NCBI RefSeq assembly: GCF_004210375.1
Contig: NC_134830.1
Span: forward strand, 66,194,326-66,258,325
Reading direction: 5' to 3'
Origin: Tachypleus tridentatus
Lineage: Eukaryota; Arthropoda; Merostomata; Xiphosura; Limulidae
Length of the DNA stretch: 64,000 nucleotides
The number at the start of each line of letters is the position of its first letter. Positions within the stretch are counted from its first letter, which is position 1. Of this stretch, positions 47,849 to 57,860 are shown piece after piece. The position numbers were made by a program, and so were the translations under genes. Below the pieces are notes generated by a model, which was not told the DNA's origin, made no database searches, and worked only from the letters and a program-made list of their open reading frames with translations.

Positions 47849-48119
47849 TTGTTTGTTTTGAATGTGCGCAAAGCTACATGAGGGCTATATGCACTAGCCA
47901 TCCTTGATTTAATAGCGTAAGACTAGATGGAAGGCAACTGGTCATCACCACCCCCCACCAATTCTTGGGCTACTCTTTTACCAACGAATAGTTGGATTGA
48001 TCGTAACATTATAATGCCCCCACGGCGGAAAGAGCGAGCATGTTTGGTGTGATGGGGATTCAAATCCGCGACCCTCAGATTACGAGTCGAGTGCCTTAAC
48101 CTCCTGGCCATGTCGGGCC
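47849..48119 (-). mobile_element. SINE family A at the 3' end of a C copy
   Basis: Full-length minus-strand A. GTTTAGT at 47842-47848 and 48120-48126 is a possible 7-bp target duplication, which would place the insertion in the tail of the adjacent C element. Confidence 0.9.
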
Positions 48120-48120
48120 G

Positions 48121-48226
48121 TTTAGTAGTTAAGAACAAAGCTATACAAAGGGCTATCTGTGCTCAACCCACCACAGGTATCGAAACCGGATTTCTAGCGG
48201 CATAAATCCGCAGACATGGCACTGTA
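48121..48226 (-). mobile_element. SINE family C next to family A
   Basis: Minus-strand C with GAAATCCGGTTTCGATACC and GGGTTGAGCACAGATAGCCC. The first ~10 bp of the head are lost. In the transcription sense the order is C then A. Confidence 0.85.
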
Positions 48227-48254
48227 TTATTAAAGAATGGGGTTAGGTGACGTT

Positions 48255-48352
48255 TCTTTAGTGTAAAGCTATACAATGGCTATTTGCGCTTTGTTCACTT
48301 CGGGAAAAAAATGAGAATTTAAGCGTTGTGAATCCTTGAAGTTACACCGCTA
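48255..48352 (-). mobile_element. SINE family C, very diverged
   Basis: Minus strand GCGGTGTAACTTCAAGGATT head, AACAAAGCGCAAATAGCC module. The box region is replaced by an A-rich run. Confidence 0.5.
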
Positions 48353-49020
48353 ACTTACCGAGAATATTTGCACAAGACTTAAATAATTTCAGGTGGCTAC
48401 AGTAAAGAATAAACTTATCATGGAAAACAAAAACCATTAATTTACTTCAATTTATTCCAAAGCACGTGATACACCCTAATATACAGAACTGCTCTCCGTC
48501 ATCGTTTTTTATCTGCAATTTTCGTGTTACGTATAGCACAATCATTAAAAATAAAATTAAAATAAATAATATAAAAATACGAATAATGAAACTGTTTTAT
48601 GTTATTTGTCTTCTTACAGCAGATTTTCTAACTTTCTGTTCATATTTATTTATTTTTATTCCTAAAGTGAGACGTCTGAACCTTCAATGACCCAGTTGTG
48701 GGCGATCTAGTCTGGGATCCATCAGACGGCGTTCAACAGCCTTCTTGCTGTTATTGAACAAACGTTAAACTTTTACGTATGGTTTCACTTATTTATGTAG
48801 ACCATTCATATTTTTAAAATACTTAACTTGTTTTTCATTGTCTGTGTTTTAGGGGAGACGCAAGTCTCTCTCTTTTCAATTACTTAAAACGTTGTCTTCT
48901 TGTAAATCAGATGTAATAATATTCATTAAGAATGATCGCATCACCTTTCACATTATAGCGAGCCCTCACATTTTCACCGCTTCAAACATATAACAAATTT
49001 GAATTTCCTAAATTTATTAG
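48353..49020. other. AT-rich non-coding stretch
   Basis: A 74-codon plus frame (48466-48690) is Ile/Lys/Phe-rich, probably chance. Nothing else recognised. Confidence 0.45.
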
Positions 49021-49264
49021 ACTCGGCATGTCCAGGTGGTTAAGGTACTCGAGTCGTAATCCGAGGATCGCGGGTTCGAATTCCAAACAAGCTCGCCCTT
49101 TCAGTCGTGGGGCGTTATAATATGACGGTCAATCCCACTATTCGTTGGTTAAAGAATAGTCCAAGAGTTGTCGGTGGGTGGTAATGACTAGCTACCTTCC
49201 TTCTAGTCGCACACGAGGGCTATCTGCGATAGCCATCCATAATTTTGCGCGAAATTCATAAAAA
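49021..49264 (+). mobile_element. SINE family A with an internal inversion
   Basis: Head and body run on the plus strand to CTTCCTTCTAGTC (49208). Then 49209-49245 carries the minus-strand version of the tail module (ACGAGGGCTATCTGCGATAG), after which GCGCGAAATTC and the tail resume on the plus strand. About 20 bp of the head end (CCCCGTCGCACC) are also missing. Confidence 0.85.
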
Positions 49265-49284
49265 CAAACCTACGTTTATTCAAC

Positions 49285-49420
49285 ATAGAGATTTAATGTG
49301 GGTAATACAAGTGATGCGTTCGCATAGGGTGCCGATTTTCCAGTTGACGAACCAATGGATTGGGGCGCCGAAGTTACATGTCTTACGGGGCAAAGATGTA
49401 GTGACTGAGGGGGTGAGATC
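49285..49420. other. GC-rich island, possible coding relic
   Basis: Clearly richer in G and C than its flanks. It is open on plus within a 70-codon frame (49245-49457). On minus a frame reading to a TGA near 49283 contains a Trp/Cys-rich stretch (Ala-Pro-Ile-His-Trp-Phe-Val-Asn-Trp-Lys-Ile-Gly). I recognise neither. A fragment of a transposon ORF or a processed pseudogene is as likely as an exon. Confidence 0.3.
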
Positions 49421-49553
49421 AGTATATAATTTATGCGACCAAAAATTCATAACTTAAACTCATAATTATTATAACTCTTGTTTTATTCGAAAATGTAGTT
49501 TAAATTATAAGGTCAGACGTATAAAAACATAGCGATTTCCATCTTAATCTCAG

Positions 49554-49657
49554 TCTCGACAGATTCGGTCTCGCCCACCCGGGACATGGGCGCTATCAGC
49601 TATCGGTACGGCGCTGACTCGACCAACCAACAGTTTGTTAAACCGAAACGCTACTGA
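49554..49657 (+). CDS. Candidate 3'-terminal coding exon, unknown gene
   Basis: I do not recognise the protein. The exon would begin after an acceptor-like site, a pyrimidine-rich run ending in CTCAG at 49553. It would use phase-2 entry (codons from 49556) and encode 33 residues before TGA at 49655-49657. The product begins Ser-Thr-Asp-Ser-Val-Ser-Pro-Thr-Arg and ends in Lys-Pro-Lys-Arg-Tyr; it is hydrophilic with several Ser, Thr, Tyr and Arg, as in a cytoplasmic tail. Third codon positions are mostly G or C, whereas the flanks are strongly AT-rich, and this contrast is the main evidence. An AATAAA lies 160 bp downstream. No upstream exon can be placed with confidence. Alternatives are a fragment of a retroposed gene or a chance GC-rich frame. 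Confidence 0.4.
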
Positions 49658-49815
49658 CCCGCAAAACCTCTACAGTTGACAGAGTTCGAGGAGCACAACG
49701 TTTATCACGCTCAGAATTTTGTCTCCTTTGTTGACTTACAAATATTATACATACCAGGATAAAGAATCATATGATAGCTCGGAAAAAAGATTTACTTTGA
49801 AACGTGTTTTTTTTC

Positions 49816-49821
49816 AATAAA
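49816..49821 (+). terminator. Possible polyadenylation signal
   Basis: AATAAA preceded by a T-rich run, about 160 bp after the stop codon of the candidate terminal exon. AATAAA is frequent in AT-rich DNA, so its value depends on that exon being real. Confidence 0.25.
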
Positions 49822-50281
49822 ATCAATTTTTAACAGCATTTGAATAATACTTTGCTAACTAGAAAATTGAGAGTTAGATAAGCTATAATATAAGCTATAT
49901 AACTAAAAATTCTCGCGCCTTTGGGCTGGATTTGTTTAAACATCTAGAGACGCCTTCATCGTTATTAACAGTTTTAGTTAATTTTCTTTCAACTAACAAG
50001 CCCAATAAAAGAAACATCTAATATTCTGTTCGTTAGATTATCAGTGAATAATGTTACTTAATTAAACAATGGCACGAAATAAAAACAAACACTTTACAAT
50101 TTTCGTCGACCATATGTGATGTTTATTCGTCCGTCCTGTGAGTTTTTCTCAGCCGTCATCAAACATTGTCTAGTCGTCGTGTCGTTTGAGAATTATGCTT
50201 GAAAATGTCTCTTCTTAAGAGCTTATGGTTATCAGCTTCTGTAGGGAATACCAGTCCTTAGTTTTCTTTACAAAGGAAAGT
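49822..50281. other. Non-coding stretch
   Basis: Nothing recognised apart from the possible 3' flank of the candidate exon. Confidence 0.45.
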
Positions 50282-50541
50282 TTGGTTTGTTTTTCGAATT
50301 TCGCGCAAAGCTGAGCTAGGCTTACCTAAGTTAGAAGTGTAAGCTTAGAAGAAAGGCAGTTAGTCATCACCAACCACCGCCAACTCTTGGGCTACTCTTT
50401 TACCAAAAATAGTGGGATTGACTGTCACATTATTACACCTCCACGGCTGAGAGGGCGAACATGTTTGGTGTGACGGGGATTCGAACCCGCGATCCTTGGA
50501 TTACGAATCGAACGCCTTAACCGACCTGACTGTGCAGGGCC
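50282..50541 (-). mobile_element. SINE family A, full length
   Basis: Minus strand GGCCCTGCACAGTCAGGTCG head, tail AAATTCGAAAAACAAACC. A few short deletions in the body (TTTTGGTAAAAGAG for TTCGTTGGTAAAAGAG). Confidence 0.88.
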
Positions 50542-50609
50542 TAAATATTGTTTCCGCTATCCTTTAAATATGTCTAATATGTTTATTTCTCGCCCAACCC
50601 TAGAATTCA

Positions 50610-51098
50610 GTCACAGTAATAATGTGTTCCCTTTACGGTTCTTAATTTTCCAAGACAATAATTATAAATATTTGAGTAAATAAAAAGATTAGATTCTAAA
50701 ATCAATAAGGAAAATATATAATTTGATTTGATTATAATTAAAACACAGGTCATCAAGAAATATTTTGAGTATGTCCATTTGTAACTTGTAATAAAATTAG
50801 TTTTTAGCTGATCTTCTTTACGCATATATAGAGTGCACAATGCTTTTTTTTACCTTATTTATTTTCCACCATGTGCAGATGATTAGAATAGGGCGTATTT
50901 GAAATGTATTAGTCACAAATCAACCCGTTTTCATATAAGTAAAGTTCTTGAAAGTGGGATTACGTAACAAGTGTGTATCTCTTTAACTGTTAAAACTTAC
51001 ATTCAAATGGTGGTAGTGTTAGGTTTAAATGACTGACAAATTACAAAACTATATTAATGAACAATAACTAGGGATCTGTTTACAAAAACACACAATTA
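50610..51098. repeat. Duplicated 490-bp segment, copy 1
   Basis: Matches 55590-56079 over its whole length with roughly 20 differences by eye (about 4 percent). It starts at GTCAC and ends at ACAATTA. A minus frame 50840-50607 lies within it; the same region of the second copy gives no frame of that length, so coding is unlikely. A family A copy follows directly. Confidence 0.93.
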
Positions 51099-51365
51099 TT
51101 TGTTTTAGAATTTCGCGCAAAATTACATGGGGGTCATCTGAGCTAGCTATCCCTAGTTTAGCAGTGTAAGACTAGAGGGAAGGCAGCTAGTCGTCACCAC
51201 CCACCACCAACTCTTCGGCTATTCTTTTACCAATGAATAGTGGGATTGACTATCACATTATAACGTCCCTATGGCTGAAAGGACGAGCGTGTTTGGTGTG
51301 ACGGGGATTCGAACCAGCGACCCTCGGATTACAAGTCGAGTGCCTTAACCACCTGTTCATGCCGG
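51099..51365 (-). mobile_element. SINE family A next to duplication copy 1
   Basis: Full-length minus-strand copy. It shares unusual variants with the copy at 56206 (ACATGGGGGTCATCTG, CACCACCAACTC, CAATGAATAGTGGG), so the two belong to one lineage. Confidence 0.9.
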
Positions 51366-52814
51366 ACTATGACAAAAAAGTAATACCTGGTGTAAGAAAG
51401 ATGTGTGGCAGCTGAAATAAATGGATATTCATTTTGCCCGGGTATTTACACTTTATCTTCTCACTTAGGAGAAGTAAATACAAACATAAGATGACTACAA
51501 ATAATGAACAAATGTATTTATTGTTTGTTGTTAATTTAATATTGTATAGGAACTATCAACTACGATCCAGTACACACTGAAAGGACTAAATACGAAGCAA
51601 CTAGCAAGTAAACACGTTATTTACAAGTTTCCAAGACCTAACTAATCACATGCCCAGAAAGTATGTATAATGATATTTAACCTTTACATTAATTCTTCAG
51701 CATAAATATAAACAAGATATCGGTTCCGACATTTTCATTTGTTCACAATCCCAGTTTTACAGATGCCAAAGAAGTAACACTGACAATAATAACTCAAACA
51801 AACAAAACTTGTCGAACTTTGATTCGTTTTATTAGACGAAGTAATTTTTCTTCATATTTCAGACTAAACGAAATGCTAAGAGTGATTCATTATCGTTGTA
51901 TGTGTCGATATGTGTCACACGTAAATAATGTGGCATATGATGTATGCACAGTATGCCATTTACAGACAGACCATTTTTGAAAATTTAATGCTATGAGATT
52001 GAATCTTGAACCATCTTAACTACAAATACTGCATACACCCCAACGTAATTTAATAAAATAAAAGAAGGAAGTTTTAGTTATACGTGTAGTGAAAAAGTGG
52101 TCAGGTCAATGAGGCCTGGCTGGTCTTATAACGCTTCTTAAGACCCTAGTTATTAATGTAATTATTTTCAGAATTTTAAAACAGTTCAACTCTTCTTTTA
52201 GTCTTAGTTTATATGCTCCAAACTTCTATATATTGAATTGTAGTTTTTTAAGCAGGAACAGAGATATTTTTGGCTTATTTTCAAATGTATTTAACGCAAA
52301 AAACTTTTTTTCAATGTTCATGGAACGATATTGGGTTTATACTTTAAAATAGTTCACCCCTTACTGTCTGCTTTCATTTGACCAATTAAATTGATGATGG
52401 AGTATTCTGTCCAAATGAGTTTTATGTCTCTCTGATATACTTTGTACACAATCCTGTTTGTAGGTATACTAGCTCATTACAACGGCTCCTGAGATTGTGT
52501 TTATCAACATATATCAGTTAAATACACTGTATATTATATGAAGCAAATTGTGAGATATGTCAGATCTGGCACTAACACATTGTATTTGCAGAAATAGTCA
52601 ATGAAATTTTAAAACATTTCTAAGAATTCTTGTCAGAGTTGATAAACAGGACGTTTTAAATAGTCTTAATTGTGCATAAAAGGCTGAAGTAAAACGTTTA
52701 CATACATTTTTTAGATAAAAAGTACAAAGATTTTAAGAGTTACTTATTATTATCACTCCTGGGGTTCATTTATAACACAGACAATGAAAAGAAATATAAA
52801 TACTATTGTTGTAA
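51366..52814. other. AT-rich non-coding stretch
   Basis: Nothing recognised over 1.4 kb: no SINE, tandem repeat or frame above 60 codons. Confidence 0.5.
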
Positions 52815-52938
52815 TGTTTGTTTGTGTTTTAAAAAACATAAGCCTACGCAATGAGCTGTCTGGGCTGTGTCCACAACGGATATCAAAACCATTTTTTTAA
52901 AGTTATAAATCACCAGACTTACACCTGAGTTACAGGAA
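52815..52938 (-). mobile_element. SINE family C, diverged
   Basis: Minus strand TCCTGTAACTCAGGTGTAAG head, TTTTGATATCCGTTGTGG box, AGCTCATTGCGTAGGC module, tail of ACACAAACAAAC. Confidence 0.75.
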
Positions 52939-52966
52939 ACTATTGTTATTAAGTTGATAGATTTTT

Positions 52967-53160
52967 GAATGCCTGGTAAAGCCTAGTGGTTATAACATTC
53001 AACTCGTGTTGGGGCGTTATTATATGATGGTAAAGATTAACTCAAAAGTTTGTGGTGAGTGATTTTCACTAGTTGCCTTTTTTTCAGAAAAATTAGGGGA
53101 GATTAGCGCAGGTATCCCTCAGTTAGCTTAGTGTGAAATTCCAAAAAATTGATAAACAAA
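52967..53160 (+). mobile_element. SINE family A, internally deleted
   Basis: AATGCCTGGTAAAGCCTAGT head jumps from CATTCAACTCGTG straight to TTGGGGCGTTATTATATG, losing the rest of the head. The ATTCGTTGGTAAAAG part is also missing. Tail weak. Confidence 0.75.
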
Positions 53161-54077
53161 TAGGTTTATGAATATCGATTGTTTTTCAGAAAAAAAAGAA
53201 CAAAAATAGTTTTTTGTTTCAGATACACTTAATAGATGAAATATATAACATTTGCAAGAAGTTAGGAATGTTTTTCAAACCTTTATTCAAAATCTTCTGC
53301 TCTTTAGAGAGAAAAAATATAAATAATTAATTATAATGAAAACGAAAGCCCCGAGTTCGCCCTCTATAACCAAGGTGGCAAACAATGCAGAGGTAACGTA
53401 GTGGACGTTTCAGTCGTTATTTTTTTCCTTCTTTGTAGGCGTCTCTTAGTTGTTGTTGTTTTTTTACATTAAACTGTGCTCCATTTTTCTATACAGTTGG
53501 TTATATTGGATATTTTCGTTGGCTTAACAACGATTATATTTATATCTATGTGTGTTCCTGCGTACAGTATTGTACACGAAGTTGTGTACTGTATGAGTTG
53601 ACATCGGTTTCTCTCTGTTAGTAAAGTTATTAAAAAACCGTATTGATAACAGTGTAGACCTAGGTGACAAAAAACTGAATTCAACGACATTTTTTTACCA
53701 GAAACTAGTGAAAAAATAACATTTTCACTGTTTTACAACAGTGAGAGACTTTTCAATGATTCAGTGAAATGTGAAACAAAATTACTTCAGAAACAATTCA
53801 GAGGACAAAGAGAATGGAGGAAATCGTACGTTCGTAACTTACTAAACAACGAGACAAGCTGCTATATGTTATACACCATATAACTGTAACATAAAGACTA
53901 GACATATAATGTATCTTTTAATAAAAATATACCACTTGGTGTGAGAACTGAATACCTGCAAAACAAAAACAAACTACGTACAATGAAGAGACGTACTTCT
54001 GCCTCAAATTAATGGTATATGTTGGATAATGAAACCTGTTTAGTTCATCCATGCAGTCGTTTTACTAACCAGTGTTT
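53161..54077. other. AT-rich non-coding stretch
   Basis: A 73-codon minus frame (53690 to 53469) without a domain. TTCACTGTTTTACAACAGTGAG at about 53725 is a small inverted repeat. Confidence 0.4.
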
Positions 54078-54131
54078 GGCACTAATTACCATATAAAATC
54101 ATATAACATCGGCACTAATTACCATATAAAA
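54078..54131. repeat. Short tandem duplication, 33-bp period
   Basis: GGCACTAATTACCATATAAA occurs at 54078 and 54111. Confidence 0.9.
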
Positions 54132-54564
54132 GTAAACATTATTGTATTCTCTGCACCTTTGAGAACCATCTCTTTATCCATGGGAGTTAAACGTACAATA
54201 AAGAAATGCTTGTACTATTTATTCTATGAGTTTGTTTTGCTAATAGAAGACAGTTTTTGTTTTTCTTCATAAGGAACTGACAACCAAAACATCTGAGTCA
54301 TGCTGCGATCAAATAATCTAATGTCATAATGTAAAGGAATTTCGCTAAAAATATGTGTACCATTGTTCATAAGGAATTGACAACCAGTACGTTCGATTCA
54401 TGCTGTGATAAAGATAATCCAGGTCGTTACGGAGAATAACTTGTAACAAATTGTTTTAATGTGAAGGAATTTCGCTAACAATATGTATACCATCGTTCAT
54501 AAGGAATTGACAACCAGAACATTTGAAACGCGTTGCGATTAAACAACCCAGGTCATCAGGAAGA

Positions 54565-54832
54565 TTTGTTTGAATTTCGCGCAAAGCTACTCGAGGGCTA
54601 TCTGCGTTAGCCGTCCCTAATTTAGCAGTGTAAGACTAGAGGGAAGGCAACTAGTCATCACCACCCACCACCAACTCTTCGGCTACTCTTTTACCAAGGA
54701 ATAGTGAAATTGACAGTCACATTATAACGTCCCACGGCTGAAAGGACGAACATGTTTGGTGCGACCGAGATTCGAACCCGCGACCCTCGGATTACGAGTC
54801 GAACGCCTTAACACGCTTGGCCATGCTGGGCC
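54565..54832 (-). mobile_element. SINE family A, 3' member of a C+A pair
   Basis: Near-consensus minus-strand copy. On its tail side it directly follows TCATCAGGAAGA (54553-54564). On its head side it joins family C through ATAACAAA with no duplication of its own. Confidence 0.92.
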
Positions 54833-54840
54833 ATAACAAA

Positions 54841-54966
54841 ATTGTTGTTGCTTCGAATTAAGCACAAAGCAACACAATGAGCTATCTGTGCTCTGCCCAC
54901 CACGGGTATCGAAACCCGGGTTTTAGCGTTGTAAGTCCGCAGACATACTGCTGAGCCACTGGGGGG
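54841..54966 (-). mobile_element. SINE family C, 5' member of a C+A pair
   Basis: Near-consensus minus-strand copy (CCCCCCAGTGGCTCAGCAGT, GGGTTTCGATACCCGTGG, TTAATTCGAAGCAACAAC). On its head side the same 12-bp word TCATCAGGAAGA recurs at 54968-54979. A 130-codon minus frame (55200 to 54808) covers it and is an artefact. Confidence 0.92.
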
Positions 54967-55220
54967 CTCATCAGGAAGAATAGCTTGTAACAAATTGTTC
55001 TCACATGAAGAAATTTCACTGACAATGAGCAAACCATTGTTCATGAGAATATGACAACCATAAAATTTGAGACGTGTTTCGATCAAATCATTTAATTTAA
55101 CACGAATAATAACTTGTACGACAACCAGAACACTTAAATCGCGTTGCAATAAAATAATCAAGTCATTAGGATGAATATCATATAAACCTGTTATTCTCAC
55201 GTGAAAAAAAAATCACTAAT

Positions 55221-55589
55221 GGACCACGATTTCTTAAGTGTCCAATCTGATGCCTCCAATGTTCTGGGGGCAAATTTCTCTGAATACGTACTTTACACAA
55301 ACGTATAATGATTTCTAAATGATAGACGATGGACAAAGCTTTCCAAACATATACAATACTTTACGTTTGTGTTAGGTTTTTTCAGCAAACCATGGAAATA
55401 AACAATGGCGGGAGGTTAAAGGTAGCATGTCTTCAGCAGAAGTATTTAACTTCAAAGCAGCAAAACAAACACAAAAGTTTAAGTATAACTCAGGCCTTTA
55501 TTGTGATTAATTAGTAAACATTTATGTTTTGAAAATTTATTAACTGACTGTCCCATTACATTTTCACATAAAAATATCCAAAACAACTT
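55221..55589. other. Non-coding stretch
   Basis: The short plus frame 55329-55514 has no domain. Nothing recognised. Confidence 0.45.
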
Positions 55590-56079
55590 GTCACCATAAT
55601 AATGTGTTCCCCCTTACGGTTCTTAATTTTCCAAGACAATAATTATAAATTTTTGAGTAAATAAAAAGATTATATTCTAAAATCGATAAGGAAAATATAT
55701 AATTTGATTTGATCATAATTCAAACACAGGTCATCAAGAAATATTTTGAGTATGTCCATTTGTAACTTGTAATAAAATTAGTTTTTAGCTGATCTTCTTT
55801 ATGCATATATAAAGTGCACAATGCTTTTTTTTACCTTATTTATTTTCCACCATGTGCAGATGATTAGAATAGGGCGGATTTGAAATGTATTAGTCACAAA
55901 TCAACCCGTTTTTATATAAGTAAAGTTCTTGAAAGTGGGATTACGTAACAAGTGTGTATCTCTTTAACTGTTATAACTAACATTCAAATGGTGGTAGTTT
56001 TAGATTTAAATGACTGACAAATTACAAAGCTATATTAATGAGCAATAACTAGGGATCTGTTTACAAAAACGGACAATTA
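55590..56079. repeat. Duplicated 490-bp segment, copy 2
   Basis: See copy 1 at 50610. Differences are scattered substitutions plus a 1-bp indel near the start (TTCCCCCTTACGG for TTCCCTTTACGG). The left flanks of the two copies are unrelated. Confidence 0.93.
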
Positions 56080-56205
56080 GGGACTTGGTGAGATGTAAAA
56101 GTCACAGACAGGGTAAAGAAGACCATCATTATAATTTAACTCCTTATATATGCTTGACACTTCGTAGTATAATGTCACATTAAAATAAATAGCTTATGTT
56201 TATTA
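56080..56205. other. 126 bp present only behind duplication copy 2
   Basis: Separates the 490-bp segment from its family A SINE; absent behind copy 1, where the two abut. No repeat or frame recognised inside. Confidence 0.8.
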
Positions 56206-56481
56206 TTTGTTTGTTTTAGAATTTTACACAAAGCTACATGGGGGTCATCTGCGCTAGCTGTCCCTAATTTATCAGTGTAAGACTAGAGGCAAAGCAACTA
56301 GTTGTCACCACCCACCACCAACTCTTAAGCTATTTTTTACCAATGAATAGTGGGATTGACCGTCACATTATAATAACGCCCTCATAGCTGAAAAGGCGAG
56401 CATGTTTGATGTGACGGGGATTTGAACCCGCGACCTTCAGATTAGAAGTCTGGCACCTTAATCACCTGGCCATGCCGGGCC
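56206..56481 (-). mobile_element. SINE family A behind duplication copy 2
   Basis: Full length, ending GGCCCGGCATGGCCAGGTG on the minus strand. Lineage markers are shared with the copy at 51099, but the two differ much more (about 15 percent in the part I compared) than the neighbouring 490-bp segments. Confidence 0.9.
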
Positions 56482-56967
56482 TTTATGATCTGTGGATGTA
56501 GTCTACTATTCTTATTACCCTGCTATAGTTGAATTTATTGTTGAAATGTAAAGGAAATTACATTAGTTTCTACGCCTATCTTTGCTAATGTTCAGAGGTG
56601 GTATGTATTTCGGTGTTGGGATTCATATTTGTATTTTTAGAATGGACGGCAAACAATGTCAACAGCTGAAACAAAAAAAAAAAACAGTATAAGGGAAAAT
56701 GTTCTTACAATTTGTTACCTTTTACCTTTTTATTCTAGGCACAATATAATCTGGTAAAGAAAAAACACGTGAAAAACAACGTGGAAAAATATGACAGAAT
56801 GCTGCCCGAGTGCTAGATGTTTGGCACAAGGTTTTTCTGTAGTTATATTTTAGTTAAATATTTTAGTATCAGTAGTTAAATCATACTTATAGGAGATTTT
56901 TTTCAACATTTTCTACTTGAAATATTGAGACTTAGGAAAGCCTGGCTCTAATAATGAACAAATAATA
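56482..56967. other. AT-rich non-coding stretch
   Basis: An A12 run near 56675; nothing else recognised. Confidence 0.45.
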
Positions 56968-57040
56968 AATTAACAACAAGAACATCTGAGATGTGTTGTA
57001 TCAAATGATTCAAGTTGTCACGAATGATGACTTGAACTGA
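56968..57040. repeat. Isolated unit of the 130-bp minisatellite
   Basis: TTAACAACAAGAACATCTGA, GTGTTGTATCAAATGATTCA and CACGAATGATGACTTG match one unit of the array at 54.3-55.2 kb, two kilobases away from it. Confidence 0.65.
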
Positions 57041-57586
57041 ATTTAATAATACTTCATTTTCAATTCCAGTCATGAAACCTGAGAAAGGTCTTGAACATTA
57101 ATTATCAAACAGCGAAACACTCTCTACTTGCGGGATAACAAGTAGGTAAAGGTAGGAGAATTATAAAACGTTTCTACGATAAACGGAACCTGTTCTTGTG
57201 TTTATTGATATCATTAACAAACACCAGTCCACACACGTTTGTGATCGTAGCACTATATTAAAACTTAATTATTTACTACTCTCAAGATAGAAAGCATGGA
57301 CACTAACTAAGCTTTAGAAAGGGATGAGCAAACATTTACTGAAAGCCATTATTAGAAACTTATTGAATAAGTGAAGTATAACTGGAGCTACTAATTTAAG
57401 GTTTCCATGGTGTAAATTTTAAGCCCAAAAGTAATTACTGGTTGATATGCTAAATTTCAGCTTTCAACGTGTTTGTTTAAATTGTCCTTAGGTTACTTTT
57501 ATCATACAAATTGCATCAACGTACTATGATATGTTCAGAGTTTCTTTGCATAGGTATTTGAGTTGAAACAACAACAACAACGATTG

Positions 57587-57860
57587 ACTGTTTTGGAAAG
57601 CTACACAAGGTCTATCTGCGCATAGCCGTCTTTAATTTTGATCTGATAGACTATATGGAAGGCGACCACTCAAAAGCATCTAATAGAAGTTTTTGTTTTA
57701 CATTTTTTGATCAAATAATGGGATTTTATTATTGCTCTTACAGTAAATCCATAGTACAGAGTTCGGAGAAAGTTTTTATTGCAACGACATACGAACCATG
57801 AACCATAAGATTCGCAGTTCGGGCAAACTAATCATTAATTCGTGTCCAGCTCAGAAAGAA
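57587..57860 (-). mobile_element. SINE family D
   Basis: Its 3' module (minus strand GGCTATGCGCAGATAGACCT, GTGTAGCTTTCC) matches family A. The middle contains AATAATGGGATTTTATTATT on the plus strand in place of the A body. Towards 57840 the minus strand shows TGGTTCATGGTTCGTATGTC, a B-box-like word. The second copy is at 60553. Confidence 0.6.

Larger units (their letters stand above)
54267..55200. repeat. Minisatellite, unit about 130 bp, with a SINE pair inserted
   Basis: CATAAGGAATTGACAACCAG or a variant starts units at 54267, 54368, 54498 and 55042. The steps are 101, 130 and 544 bp; removing the 415 bp added by the SINE pair (403 bp plus one 12-bp duplication) makes the last 129. Other parts of the unit are GAATAACTTGTAACAAATTG and GAAGGAATTTCGCTAACAAT. 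Units differ by roughly 10-20 percent. The last unit carries a deletion. Confidence 0.9.

Noticed and set aside
54808..55200. Minus-strand open frame of 130 codons
   Set aside because: It covers a family C SINE and part of a 130-bp minisatellite unit.
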